A DNA stretch of 8,753 nucleotides, taken from the NCBI GenBank assembly GCA_040235415.1, contig JBECKR010000267.1, positions 1 through 8,753 on the forward strand, written 5' to 3'. The stretch comes from JBECKR01 sp040235415 (GTDB taxonomy: Bacteria; Acidobacteriota; Polarisedimenticolia; Polarisedimenticolales; Polarisedimenticolaceae). The notes under the pieces were generated by a model. The model was not told the DNA's origin and made no database searches. It was given only the letters and a program-made list of their open reading frames with translations. Shown here piece by piece: positions 1 to 6,056 of the stretch; position 1 is the first letter of the stretch; the number at the start of each line of letters is the position of its first letter. Made by a program: the position numbers and the translations under genes.

Positions 1-564
1 GCCGAGCTCCTCGCCCGCCTCGTCGCGGGCCTCGAGCAGGCCGTCGGTGTAGACCACGAGGCGGTCGCCGGGGTCGAGCCGCACGCTCGCGGGGCACCAG
101 CACGTGACCGGCGCGATCCCGATCACCGGCCCGCCGGGCGGGATCGTCTCGACCGTCCCGTCCGCCCGGATCACGAGCGGCGGGCAGTGCCCGGCGTTCA
201 CGACGCGCACCGAGCCGTCCGCCTCGGCCCGCCCCGCGACGAGGCTCACGAACCGGTTCGACGGCATCTCGGCGCCGATCGCGCCGTCGAGGGCCCGGAC
301 GGTCTCGACCGGATCGGGGCAGCAGACCTCGGCCAGCAGCCGCTCGAGCTCCTCCTGGACCATCATCGTCAGCACGGACGACTCGAGCCCGTGGCCGGCG
401 ACGTCGCCGACCGCGAACCACACCGCGCCCTCGACCTCGACCGTCGCGAAGAAGTCGCCGGTGAACTCGGTGGCGGGCACCGACGCGGCGCGCGCCTCCC
501 AGCCCCCCGCGAAGCGGCGCCCCGGCCGGGGCGCGTCGATCGGCATCTCGCGGATCGCGGCCAT
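1..564 (-). CDS. SpoIIE/PP2C-type serine phosphatase, 3' end cut by window
   Basis: This is a PPM/SpoIIE-family protein serine/threonine phosphatase. Family members act in the cytoplasm on phosphoproteins, often anti-anti-sigma or response-regulator partners. The 188 visible residues hold the metal-binding motifs in order: GDFF (36-39), GDVAGHG (53-59), NAGH (123-126) and YTDGLLEARD (172-181), so the catalytic aspartates D37, D54 and D174 are present. The catalytic domain starts almost at the N-terminus, with no PAS, GAF, HAMP or receiver domain ahead of it. The ATG lies one base after the TGA of the anti-sigma/Ada gene (TGAGATG), and a GAGG sits about 10 bases upstream, so translation is probably coupled. 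By position it is the third gene of the sigma operon. Its C-terminus, perhaps 20-50 residues or a further domain, is outside the window. The family call is firm; a role in sigma control is inferred from context. Confidence 0.9.
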   Translation of the reverse strand, partial: MAAIREMPIDAPRPGRRFAGGWEARAASVPATEFTGDFFATVEVEGAVWFAVGDVAGHGLESSVLTMMVQEELERLLAEVCCPDPVETVRALDGAIGAEMPSNRFVSLVAGRAEADGSVRVVNAGHCPPLVIRADGTVETIPPGGPVIGIAPVTCWCPASVRLDPGDRLVVYTDGLLEARDEAGEELG

Positions 565-565
565 C

Positions 566-1462
566 TCAGGCGGTCCTCGCGACCGGCTTGCAGATCCGGC
601 ACGGGCGGAAGCCCCGGCGCGCGGCCTCCTCGGCGTCGTGGAACGGGACGAGATTCTCGGGCCGGATTTGCCGGGCGCCGCGGCAGGTCGGCACGCAGTA
701 GACCCGGGTGGTGGCCGAGCCGACGAGCCGGACGCCCTGCCGCGCGAGCTCCTCGATCTCCTCGACCGGCGCCCCCTCGGCCGCGAGCAGCGCGCGCTTC
801 ATCGGCGTCCCGAACGCGTACTTCCCGACGCCGCCGGACTCGGGGACGACGCGGTGGCACGGCAACACGAACGGCACCGGGTTGCGGGCGACGGCGTTGC
901 CGACGGCGCGGATCGCGCGCGGCCGCCCGATCCGCTCCGCCACCCACGAGTAGCTCCGGACTTCGCCCCGCGGGATCGCGGGGAGCACCGTCAGCACCGC
1001 GCGCTCGAACGGCGTCGCGCCCTCGAGGTCGACCTCGGGCACGGTCGTCTCGCGGCCGGAGAGCGCGTCCTCGACCGCACGGCGGATCGCTTCGGGCACG
1101 GCCCGCTCCTCGAGCTCGCGGCCGTAGCGGTGGCCGTAACGTGCCCGGAACGACTCGATCTCGCGGTCCGCCGGCTCGATCATCCGGATGCCGCGCTCGG
1201 AGAACGCGACCCGCACCGCGCGGTCGCCGACCGCGACGACGCCGAACCCGTCCCGCACCGCTCCGCAGACGTCGCCGCAGCACGACCGCTCCGGCACGAG
1301 CGTCATCGTCTTGAGCGCGCCCGCGAGCGCGCCGACGTCGTCGAGCGAGTCCCGGCAGGACGGACAGGTCTCGAAGTGCTCCTCGAGCCGCACCGCCTCG
1401 TCCTCGGGGAGCTCCCCGGTCCGCAGGGCGTCGACTCGGGTCAGGACGGATCTACATTGCAT
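566..1462 (-). CDS. Fusion: zinc anti-sigma domain + O6-alkylguanine-DNA methyltransferase + Ada-type zinc domain
   Basis: The 298-residue protein has three parts. Residues 1-55 form a zinc anti-sigma (ZAS, zf-HC2) domain with C3-x25-H29-x3-C33-x2-C36, the ligand spacing of RsrA/ChrR-like anti-sigma factors. Residues about 68-235 are an Ogt/MGMT methyltransferase: RAVGNA (185-190) in the DNA-recognition helix, NP (194-195), active-site PCHRVV with C202, then GVGKY (211-215) and the terminal LLAAEG. Residues about 243-296 match the zinc domain of E. coli Ada: C256-x3-C260 and C288-x2-C291, with C256 at the position of the methyl-accepting Cys38. Known Ogt and Ada domains take alkyl groups irreversibly from O6-alkylguanine and from methyl phosphotriesters. 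The AraC-type DNA-binding domains of E. coli Ada are missing and the domain order differs. The start overlaps the sigma gene by 11 bases, with AGG about 7 bases upstream. I infer a sigma inhibitor switched by DNA alkylation. The protein appears soluble, with no membrane helix. A repair-only role for the last two domains is the alternative. Confidence 0.93.
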   Translation of the reverse strand: MQCRSVLTRVDALRTGELPEDEAVRLEEHFETCPSCRDSLDDVGALAGALKTMTLVPERSCCGDVCGAVRDGFGVVAVGDRAVRVAFSERGIRMIEPADREIESFRARYGHRYGRELEERAVPEAIRRAVEDALSGRETTVPEVDLEGATPFERAVLTVLPAIPRGEVRSYSWVAERIGRPRAIRAVGNAVARNPVPFVLPCHRVVPESGGVGKYAFGTPMKRALLAAEGAPVEEIEELARQGVRLVGSATTRVYCVPTCRGARQIRPENLVPFHDAEEAARRGFRPCRICKPVARTA

Positions 1463-2045
1463 GACGGACCTCGTTGTCGGAGAGCGCGTCGCGGAGGAGC
1501 TTGAGCGAGCGGAACACCCGCCCTCGCAGCGCCGCCTCGCTCTGGCCGACGACGCTCGCGATCTCCCCGTACGACATCTCCTCCATGAACCGCAGCACGA
1601 TCAGCTCGCGGCCGTCCTCGGGGAGCTTCGCGATGGCGCGCTCGAGCGCCTCGCGCTCCTGCTCGCGCTCGACCCCCTGGGACACGGTGCAGGGCGGGAC
1701 GAGCGGCCCGATGCGGCCGTCGTCGAACGCCTGCAACGGCCGGCCGAGCCCGTCCGGCCCGGTCCCGGATCTCTTGTTGAGCGACAGGTTGCGGACGATC
1801 CGGAACAGCCACGGCTTCAGCGCCAGGTCGGCCGCGCGGGACGTGTCGTAGCGCCGCGTCAGCGCGTCGTGCGCCCTCAGGAACGCGTCCTGGACGACCT
1901 CCTGGGCGTCGAAGCGGTTGCCGAGGATGCGGTTGGCGTAGTTGTGCAGCGACGGCTCGAACCGTTGCACCAGCCGCTCGAACGCCCCGGGATCGCAGCG
2001 GTGGATGCCGAGAGCGAGGTTCTCGCCGTCCAGCGGGGCGGTCAT
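1452..2045 (-). CDS. ECF-family RNA polymerase sigma factor
   Basis: This group 4 (extracytoplasmic function) sigma factor recruits RNA polymerase to alternative promoters. Counting from the chosen start it has 197 residues. Sigma region 2 spans about 18-93, with the typical segment DAQEVVQDAFLRAHDAL (46-62) and KPWLFRIVRNLSLNKR (77-92). A linker of about 35 residues follows. Region 4 spans about 130-187, with ALERAIAKLPEDGRELIVLR and the helix-turn-helix segment SYGEIASVVGQSEAALRGRVFRS. There is no extra C-terminal domain. I chose the ATG at 2045 because a GGAG lies 11 bases before it and the homology begins soon after. An in-frame ATG at 2078 adds 11 residues, but its only purine-rich stretch is almost touching the codon. 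The stop (TAG) overlaps the start of the fused anti-sigma/Ada gene by 11 bases, the usual arrangement for a sigma factor and its cognate anti-sigma. The family is certain; the regulon is unknown, and a DNA-alkylation regulon is inferred from the partner. Confidence 0.95.
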   Translation of the reverse strand: MTAPLDGENLALGIHRCDPGAFERLVQRFEPSLHNYANRILGNRFDAQEVVQDAFLRAHDALTRRYDTSRAADLALKPWLFRIVRNLSLNKRSGTGPDGLGRPLQAFDDGRIGPLVPPCTVSQGVEREQEREALERAIAKLPEDGRELIVLRFMEEMSYGEIASVVGQSEAALRGRVFRSLKLLRDALSDNEVRHAM

Positions 2046-2492
2046 CACCGCGGATTCTCCTGTCCAGCCGCTCCTCATACCCTCAACAACAGGGCCCGGA
2101 GCGGCCGCGTTCGGACGGACTTGTAAAACATGGTGGCGCGCATCTCGGTACGAATCTCCCTAAGTTACTGCTTCTATTACACTTCAGCTTCGTTGCGGCG
2201 GTGCGACGGGCCCGAGAACGCGAACGCGGCGCGAGCCGGGACCATTCCCCCGCCCCGCCTACCAGGCTGCGCGCCACCATGGGTCACGACGGGATTCCTC
2301 TCCAGAGGAGATCTGCCCTCATTGTAGAGCCGGTCGCCGGGGTGGGGTCATCGCGTTCCCACGATCAGCTCACGGAGCCGGACCGCGGGCGTGCAGGCGT
2401 CCGAGCGGCAACATCGGTCCACGTTCGCGTAGGAGACGGGGTGGTGACGTGTGCCGTCGCGACGATCGCGGCGGAGGCCGCGATCCGCCTCG
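2046..2492. other. Non-coding leader region of the sigma/Ada operon
   Basis: I see no convincing gene in these 447 bases. The stretch separates the end of the three-gene hypothetical operon from the sigma gene and should hold the sigma operon promoter. It contains a locally AT-rich patch at about 2121-2190. Two minus-strand -10-like hexamers are present, TACAAT (2321-2326) and TGTAAT (2176-2181), but neither has a good TTGACA at 17 bases. A minus-strand GGGAAC (2355-2360) resembles the AAC core of ECF -35 elements, with CGAC about 18 bases downstream. Such matches are expected by chance, so I do not call a promoter. A perfect 14-base inverted repeat is listed separately. No hairpin followed by a T-run was found for the upstream operon. 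Short minus-strand reading frames here have no recognisable product. Confidence 0.5.
2129..2281. repeat. 14-base perfect inverted repeat flanking 125 bases
   Basis: CATGGTGGCGCGCA at 2129-2142 is the exact reverse complement of 2268-2281. The arms are separated by 125 bases and lie in the leader of the sigma operon, 84 and 223 bases before the chosen sigma start. The match ends abruptly on both sides. It could be a long-range RNA stem in the 5' leader, a pair of operator half-sites, or remnants of a small mobile repeat. No function is shown by the sequence. Confidence 0.6.
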
Positions 2493-3191
2493 TCACGACC
2501 CCCGCTCCCCGCAGGGCCCCGCCGCGGTCGTGATCCCGAACGGTCCCAGGGAGATCCGTTCGCCGAACACGGGCTCGAGCCGGTAGATGGCGTCCAAGAC
2601 GTTGTCAAACGAATCGGGATCCTCCACGTAGTCGCAAGCCCCGGCCCAGACCTCCTTGGCATAGCCGGTCGACGTGACGCGTACGGTGTAGCGGCCGAGG
2701 TCGATGACGTGATGGTCGGCGCGGGGAATGGGCGTCAAGCACAAAAACCCGGTGCGATCGATCTCCTCGGCGACGGCTGCGACGACCTCCGACGGCACGG
2801 TCACCTCGCGCGGGGCGGTCTCCGGAACTCTGTCCCTCTTCACGGACAGCGCGGCGCGCCCGTCGCTCCGGAGGTCGAGAAAGACGTCGCCCTCGCCGTA
2901 CCCTCCGGTCCAAGAGTAGTGCAGCTCCCAAGGTTTCGTGGTCGTCGCCAGCGTGGGTCGCTCGACCCCGCGGCATCGCCACCAGCGCGCGAGGCCGGAG
3001 CGCTCGAAGCGGTGCCCGAACGTCTCGCCGTCCGGGTGCACCATCTCACGGACGCTGCGGAGGGTGAACGCTGGACCGCCGATCAGGAAGCTCGCGGCGA
3101 CGACGACCGCCAGTCCGCCGACGAGCCCCAGCGCGATCACCCCCAGAAACCGGAAGATGCTCCGGCGCCGCGGCGCTCGCCCCCGCCTCAC
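2493..3191 (-). CDS. Hypothetical membrane-anchored protein
   Basis: I do not recognise this family. From the GTG at 3191 it encodes 232 residues: a basic N-terminus (RRGRAPRRRS), one transmembrane helix at about 14-40 (FLGVIALGLVGGLAVVVAASFLIGG), then a mostly polar domain predicted to lie outside the cytoplasm. That domain carries FLDLRSDGRAAL, a helix-like stretch around VPSEVVAAVAEEIDRTGF and the segment YTVRVTSTGYAKEVWAG. The pattern of a strand, an aspartate-glycine turn, a helix and paired strands is loosely like small secreted DUF proteins such as DUF6438, but I cannot confirm kinship. The GTG overlaps the TGA of the preceding secreted-protein gene as GTGA. An ATG at 3260 would add 23 residues but would run 73 bases into that gene. 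Last of three co-directional genes. Odd point: three cysteines (in WRCRG, FLCLT and GACDY) in a predicted external domain. Confidence 0.75.
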   Translation of the reverse strand: MRRGRAPRRRSIFRFLGVIALGLVGGLAVVVAASFLIGGPAFTLRSVREMVHPDGETFGHRFERSGLARWWRCRGVERPTLATTTKPWELHYSWTGGYGEGDVFLDLRSDGRAALSVKRDRVPETAPREVTVPSEVVAAVAEEIDRTGFLCLTPIPRADHHVIDLGRYTVRVTSTGYAKEVWAGACDYVEDPDSFDNVLDAIYRLEPVFGERISLGPFGITTAAGPCGERGS

Positions 3192-4117
3192 GGCGATTGC
3201 GCCGGCGGCGTCGAATCCCTCAGAGACGCCAGGAAGTCGTCGAAATGAGGACGGTTCCACTGGTAGGTGCCGTCGAGGCCCATGATCGAGACCGCGATCA
3301 CCCCCTTCCCGATCTGGGGGAACTCGACGCGGGCGTGCATCCGGGACTCGACGTCGTAGCGCTCGTATGCCGTCCTGTCCCCGGCCTCGTCGCGTCGCCG
3401 GTCCCCCGCGCCGAGCCCGAGCATTCCGAGCCAGTACGACACGTACGTTCCCCGCTCGCCCTCCGGCGAGTACATGACCATGATCGTGGCCTGCGAATAC
3501 TCCTTACCGTCGGAGTGCCGACCGAATCCGGTCGAGACGATCGCGACCTGGGTCCGGAGCCCGCCGGTGGTCGTCTGGTCCATCAGGCCGCCGATCATGA
3601 AGTAGTACGGGAAGGCGACGCTCCACCGCCCGAGCTTCGAGGACAGCAGGAAACGGTCGCCGTCGAGCCGGAGGTCGAACGACTCCGGCGGGACCGACGG
3701 CTCGGCGATGCCGGACTTTCCTTCCGGATCGAGTCGCTTCGCGACGAGATCCGCGCCGGGTACCCCCATCCGCGCCGCCCAGCGGAAACCGACCTCGAGT
3801 ACGAGGTCCCGCTCCTCCGGATACGTCACCCCGGAGCGCGCGTACAACTGCTTCACATCCGAGTCGATGATCGAATACAGATGCTCCCGGTACGCCTGCA
3901 TCCGTTCTGCCGCGATCGACGCTAAGTTTCCGTTCAGCCAGTTGTTGAACTTGACGAATTCGACGGTGTTCTCGGCGACGTCGCGGATCGGCTCGTGGAG
4001 CGGCTGGGGGGCGTATGCGCGGTGCGACTCTTCGGTGGCCGGGCCAGCGCGGAGGCTCGTCGCCGTGATCGCGAGCGCCGCGATCACGAGCCCCACGACT
4101 CCGCGCCCGTCCCGCAT
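3188..4117 (-). CDS. Hypothetical secreted protein
   Basis: I do not recognise this 309-residue protein. It begins with a Sec-type signal sequence, MRDGRGVVGLVIAALAITA, with likely cleavage after SLRA at about residue 24, so the mature protein of about 285 residues should be exported. The mature part has a helical stretch (about 40-85, around EFVKFNNWLNGNLASIAAERM), then an aromatic, beta-rich part containing RWSVAFPYYFMIGG and QATIMVMYSPEGERG, and ends with a short helical tail. I chose the ATG at 4117 because GGAGG lies 10 bases upstream and it follows the stop of the previous gene by 4 bases; the in-frame ATG at 4147 would put 10 polar residues before the signal and overlap that gene. Its stop overlaps the next gene as GTGA. 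There are no cysteines in the mature protein and no catalytic motif that I recognise. Confidence 0.8.
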   Translation of the reverse strand: MRDGRGVVGLVIAALAITATSLRAGPATEESHRAYAPQPLHEPIRDVAENTVEFVKFNNWLNGNLASIAAERMQAYREHLYSIIDSDVKQLYARSGVTYPEERDLVLEVGFRWAARMGVPGADLVAKRLDPEGKSGIAEPSVPPESFDLRLDGDRFLLSSKLGRWSVAFPYYFMIGGLMDQTTTGGLRTQVAIVSTGFGRHSDGKEYSQATIMVMYSPEGERGTYVSYWLGMLGLGAGDRRRDEAGDRTAYERYDVESRMHARVEFPQIGKGVIAVSIMGLDGTYQWNRPHFDDFLASLRDSTPPAQSP

Positions 4118-4121
4118 CGGC

Positions 4122-4463
4122 TCAGTCCCTCCAAAGCAGAACGACAAACGCGCCGACGAGTCCGAGCATCACGAGGAGGTGCGCGCCGAGCGCCGCGTAC
4201 CCGATCCACAGCGCGGGCTCGTTCCGCATGACCGCGGCCGGCGCGAGCCGTTGCAGCCGCAGCCGCCGCCCGTGCTGCACCACGAGCGCGGAGACCGCCA
4301 GCACCGCGCCGATGAAGCAGAACACCGGCGCGAACGCCAGCAGCACGAACGCGCTCGCGAGCGCCGGGAACAGCAGCGCGATCGACGCCACCGAGAGCAC
4401 GACGCTCGTCGCGCTCGTCGGCTCGGGAGACGCGGCGTCGGGTAGCGGCGCGAGGCTGCTCAT
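4122..4463 (-). CDS. Small hypothetical membrane protein (three helices)
   Basis: A 113-residue protein with a proline- and serine-rich N-terminal tail (about 1-18), two closely spaced hydrophobic segments (about 20-43 and 46-63), a basic loop (HGRRLRLQRLAP) and a third hydrophobic segment (about 86-110) ending in LLWRD. The shape resembles DUF4190-like small membrane proteins, which share a paired-helix layout with a charged loop, but that is only a resemblance. The ATG at 4463 has only a weak GGTGG about 5 bases upstream. It is the first gene of a run of three with spacing of 4 bases and then a 4-base overlap, so it is probably co-transcribed with the secreted and anchored proteins downstream. 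No function can be assigned. Confidence 0.75.
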   Translation of the reverse strand: MSSLAPLPDAASPEPTSATSVVLSVASIALLFPALASAFVLLAFAPVFCFIGAVLAVSALVVQHGRRLRLQRLAPAAVMRNEPALWIGYAALGAHLLVMLGLVGAFVVLLWRD

Positions 4464-4620
4464 GGCGCCACCGCGACGGTCACGAGGTACAAGGCCCGTC
4501 TCGTCCCGGAACTCGCGGCTGGCATCCGGGCTCCCCGGCGGCGACCCGGACCGGCGCGGCGGCCGCCATCAATGTATTCCCGATTCCAAGGTCCGGGTTT
4601 CGCGCTCCGGAAAAGTGTAT

Positions 4621-4638
4621 ACCGGCTCGACCGGCTCG
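4621..4638. repeat. Tandem 9-base repeat ACCGGCTCG x2
   Basis: ACCGGCTCG occurs twice in direct succession and a third, shorter copy (ACCGGCG) follows after GA at 4641-4647. It lies in the 219-base spacer between the RDD gene and the small membrane-protein gene, about 160-175 bases before that gene's ATG. A minus-strand TATACA (4616-4621) abuts it, without a recognisable -35. It could be an operator or chance repetition in GC-rich DNA. Confidence 0.35.
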
Positions 4639-4682
4639 GAACCGGCGATTTCGCGCCGCGCTGCACCCGCTCCGCGACGGCC

Positions 4683-5276
4683 CTACAGCAGGACCCGCAG
4701 CGCAACGAGGCCCATCAGCGCCGCGGTGCCGGCGAGCACCGCCGCGAGGAACCGGCCGCCCTCTCTGCGGGAGGACTCGGGCACGCTGGCGCGCCGCACC
4801 ACGACGGTGCCGGCCCAGCGATCGCCGAACCGCTGTTGCGTGTTCGAGCTCCGCATCGACGCGTACGCGACGGCCCCGAAGAACAGGCCGTCGACGAGGA
4901 ACGCGAGCGACCGGACGACGGCGGACCGGAACCGGCACGGCGAGTGATCGTCGCGCAGCACGGTGATCCCGAGCACCCGCTTGCCGACGGTCGAGCCGTG
5001 GATCCCCTCGCAGATCGCCTCGTAGGACAGCATCGCGAGGATCCCGATCGCGATCTTGTGGATCCCGCCGGTGCCGGCCGCCTGCATGCCCTCGACGTAG
5101 CCGGTCTTGAACGCCAGGTCCAGGACCCCCGCGACGAGCCCGAGCATGATCCCGGTCGCCGCGGCGGCGATCTGAAAGTAGACGCCATCGAGGATCCGGG
5201 CCCCGGCCCGCAGGGCGAACCCCACGGGCTCGGGCCTCGGCTCGGCCGCGGTGTCGTCGACGAGGACCTCCTGCAT
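4683..5276 (-). CDS. RDD family membrane protein
   Basis: This 197-residue protein belongs to the RDD family, inner-membrane proteins named after conserved Arg and Asp residues; some relatives have been linked to ion or compatible-solute exchange, but most are uncharacterised. Visible signatures are RAGARILDGVYF (23-34) leading into the first membrane segment, the loop motif STVGKRVLGITVL (95-107) and RFGDRWAGTVVVRR (149-162). Hydrophobic segments lie at about 32-55, 72-92, 117-140 and 175-196. The last one follows the usual RDD core and is a C-terminal addition. The start has GGGGAG 9 bases upstream. The cyclotransferase-like gene ends 28 bases earlier on the same strand, so the two may share a transcript. 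Substrate unknown. Confidence 0.88.
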   Translation of the reverse strand: MQEVLVDDTAAEPRPEPVGFALRAGARILDGVYFQIAAAATGIMLGLVAGVLDLAFKTGYVEGMQAAGTGGIHKIAIGILAMLSYEAICEGIHGSTVGKRVLGITVLRDDHSPCRFRSAVVRSLAFLVDGLFFGAVAYASMRSSNTQQRFGDRWAGTVVVRRASVPESSRREGGRFLAAVLAGTAALMGLVALRVLL

Positions 5277-5304
5277 GCGGTGTGTCTCCCCTGCCGGTCT
5301 CGAG

Positions 5305-5703
5305 TCAGTCGCAATCCGAGAAGAAGTCCCCCGAGAGGATCCTCCGTCGATGGCCCGTGGCTCCCCGGTACGCGTAGACCCAGGCGCGCTCGACCGCGGT
5401 TCCCGTCGCGACGTCGACCTCGACGCGCTCGAACGCGTGCGGCCGCGGGTCCCGCGGCCCGCAGCCCTCGTACTCGTCGAGGACGGCGAGCACCACGGCG
5501 GGGCGCTCCAGGCGGTACAGCTCGCCGTGGACCCAGGCGTCGCCGTCCGGCATCGGCACGCACCCCGGATAGCCGGCGAGGCGGAACAGCAGCCCGCGGA
5601 CCCGCGCCCGCCCTAGGAACGTCGCCTCCCGCGCCAAGAGATGGAACATGCTCCCGCGAGCGTCGCTGCGGAGCGAGCCGTACACGAACAGCAGCGGGTT
5701 CAT
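5305..5703 (-). CDS. Gamma-glutamylcyclotransferase / AIG2-like protein
   Basis: A 132-residue protein of the GGCT-like (AIG2/YtfP) fold. Members cleave gamma-glutamyl amines or peptides and release 5-oxoproline. The N-terminal substrate-binding motif YGSLR is at 8-12. A glutamate in LDEYEG (75-80) sits where the family's catalytic acid is expected, most likely E79. The C-terminal ILSGDFF matches the common family ending SGDW. The length is normal for small AIG2-type proteins. I chose the ATG at 5703 because the beta-strand LLFVYGSL should be almost N-terminal; the frame is open far upstream, but that part belongs to another gene's sequence. The ribosome site is weak (GGGG about 5 bases upstream). 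No substrate can be read from the sequence. It probably heads a two-gene unit with the RDD gene. Confidence 0.87.
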   Translation of the reverse strand: MNPLLFVYGSLRSDARGSMFHLLAREATFLGRARVRGLLFRLAGYPGCVPMPDGDAWVHGELYRLERPAVVLAVLDEYEGCGPRDPRPHAFERVEVDVATGTAVERAWVYAYRGATGHRRRILSGDFFSDCD

Positions 5704-5816
5704 CGTGCCCCATGGATACGACGCGCGGGACGCGGTGTCACCGGGGGGCAGTGTCCGCTTTGGGTCCGGAACAGGCCGACGCGGCCGGGCGCTCCGTCGC
5801 GGTCCGAACCTCCGAC

Positions 5817-6056
5817 CTAGTAGAGGATGAACCCGGTCCTCACCGGGTCCCAGCCCTCGCCCGTCCGGCGGAACCGCTCGATCCGTCCACCCCCGCACAC
5901 CGGACCGCAGCAGAACGCGTACTCCACGTTGCGCTCGGGCCCCTATGCGCTCGACCGCGAGGTGGAGCGCGAGCCGAGCCGGAGTCGAGTCCGCCGCGTC
6001 GCGCGGCTCCCGGTGGGCCCAGGCGATCCCGCCTCGTCCAGTCCGCGCCGGATCAT
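5817..6056 (-). pseudogene. Small hypothetical gene broken by two single-base frame shifts
   Basis: The ATG at 6056 overlaps the stop of the preceding lipoprotein gene as ATGA and opens with MIRRGLDEAG. In that frame a TAG stops translation at 5943-5945. Protein-like sequence switches to another frame at about 6028-6030 (a G-run on the coding strand), continuing as IAWAHREPRDAAD and then TPARLALHLAVERIG. It returns to the first frame at the four-G run at 5940-5943, ending PERNVEYAFCCGPVCGGG ... TGFILY with TAG at 5817. Joined, this gives about 80 residues whose end, with the CCGPVC cysteine cluster, resembles the C-termini of small secreted proteins of unknown function. Both switches fall in G-runs, so sequencing or assembly error is as likely as real decay. 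An alternative start at 6087 in the middle frame would need only the second shift. The family is unknown. Confidence 0.55.

Noticed and set aside
104..2126. Long plus-strand open frames opposite the sigma, fusion and phosphatase genes
   Set aside because: They are Arg/Ala/Pro/Ser-rich, carry no motifs and lie opposite genes with clear family signatures; long antisense frames are expected at this GC content.
2083..2280. Minus-strand 65-codon frame in the sigma leader, plus a 36-codon frame from a GTG at 2291 with a purine-rich AGAGGA 8 bases upstream
   Set aside because: Composition is not protein-like and no family is recognisable; a leader peptide cannot be excluded but nothing supports it beyond the chance ribosome site.
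4460..4705. Minus-strand 81-codon frame spanning the spacer before the small membrane-protein gene
   Set aside because: It overlaps the end of the RDD gene and the start of the next gene, is Arg/Gly-rich and has no motif.
5774..5786. Hairpin GGCCG-ACG-CGGCC as a terminator
   Set aside because: The stem has only 5 pairs and no T-run follows; such stems are common in GC-rich DNA.
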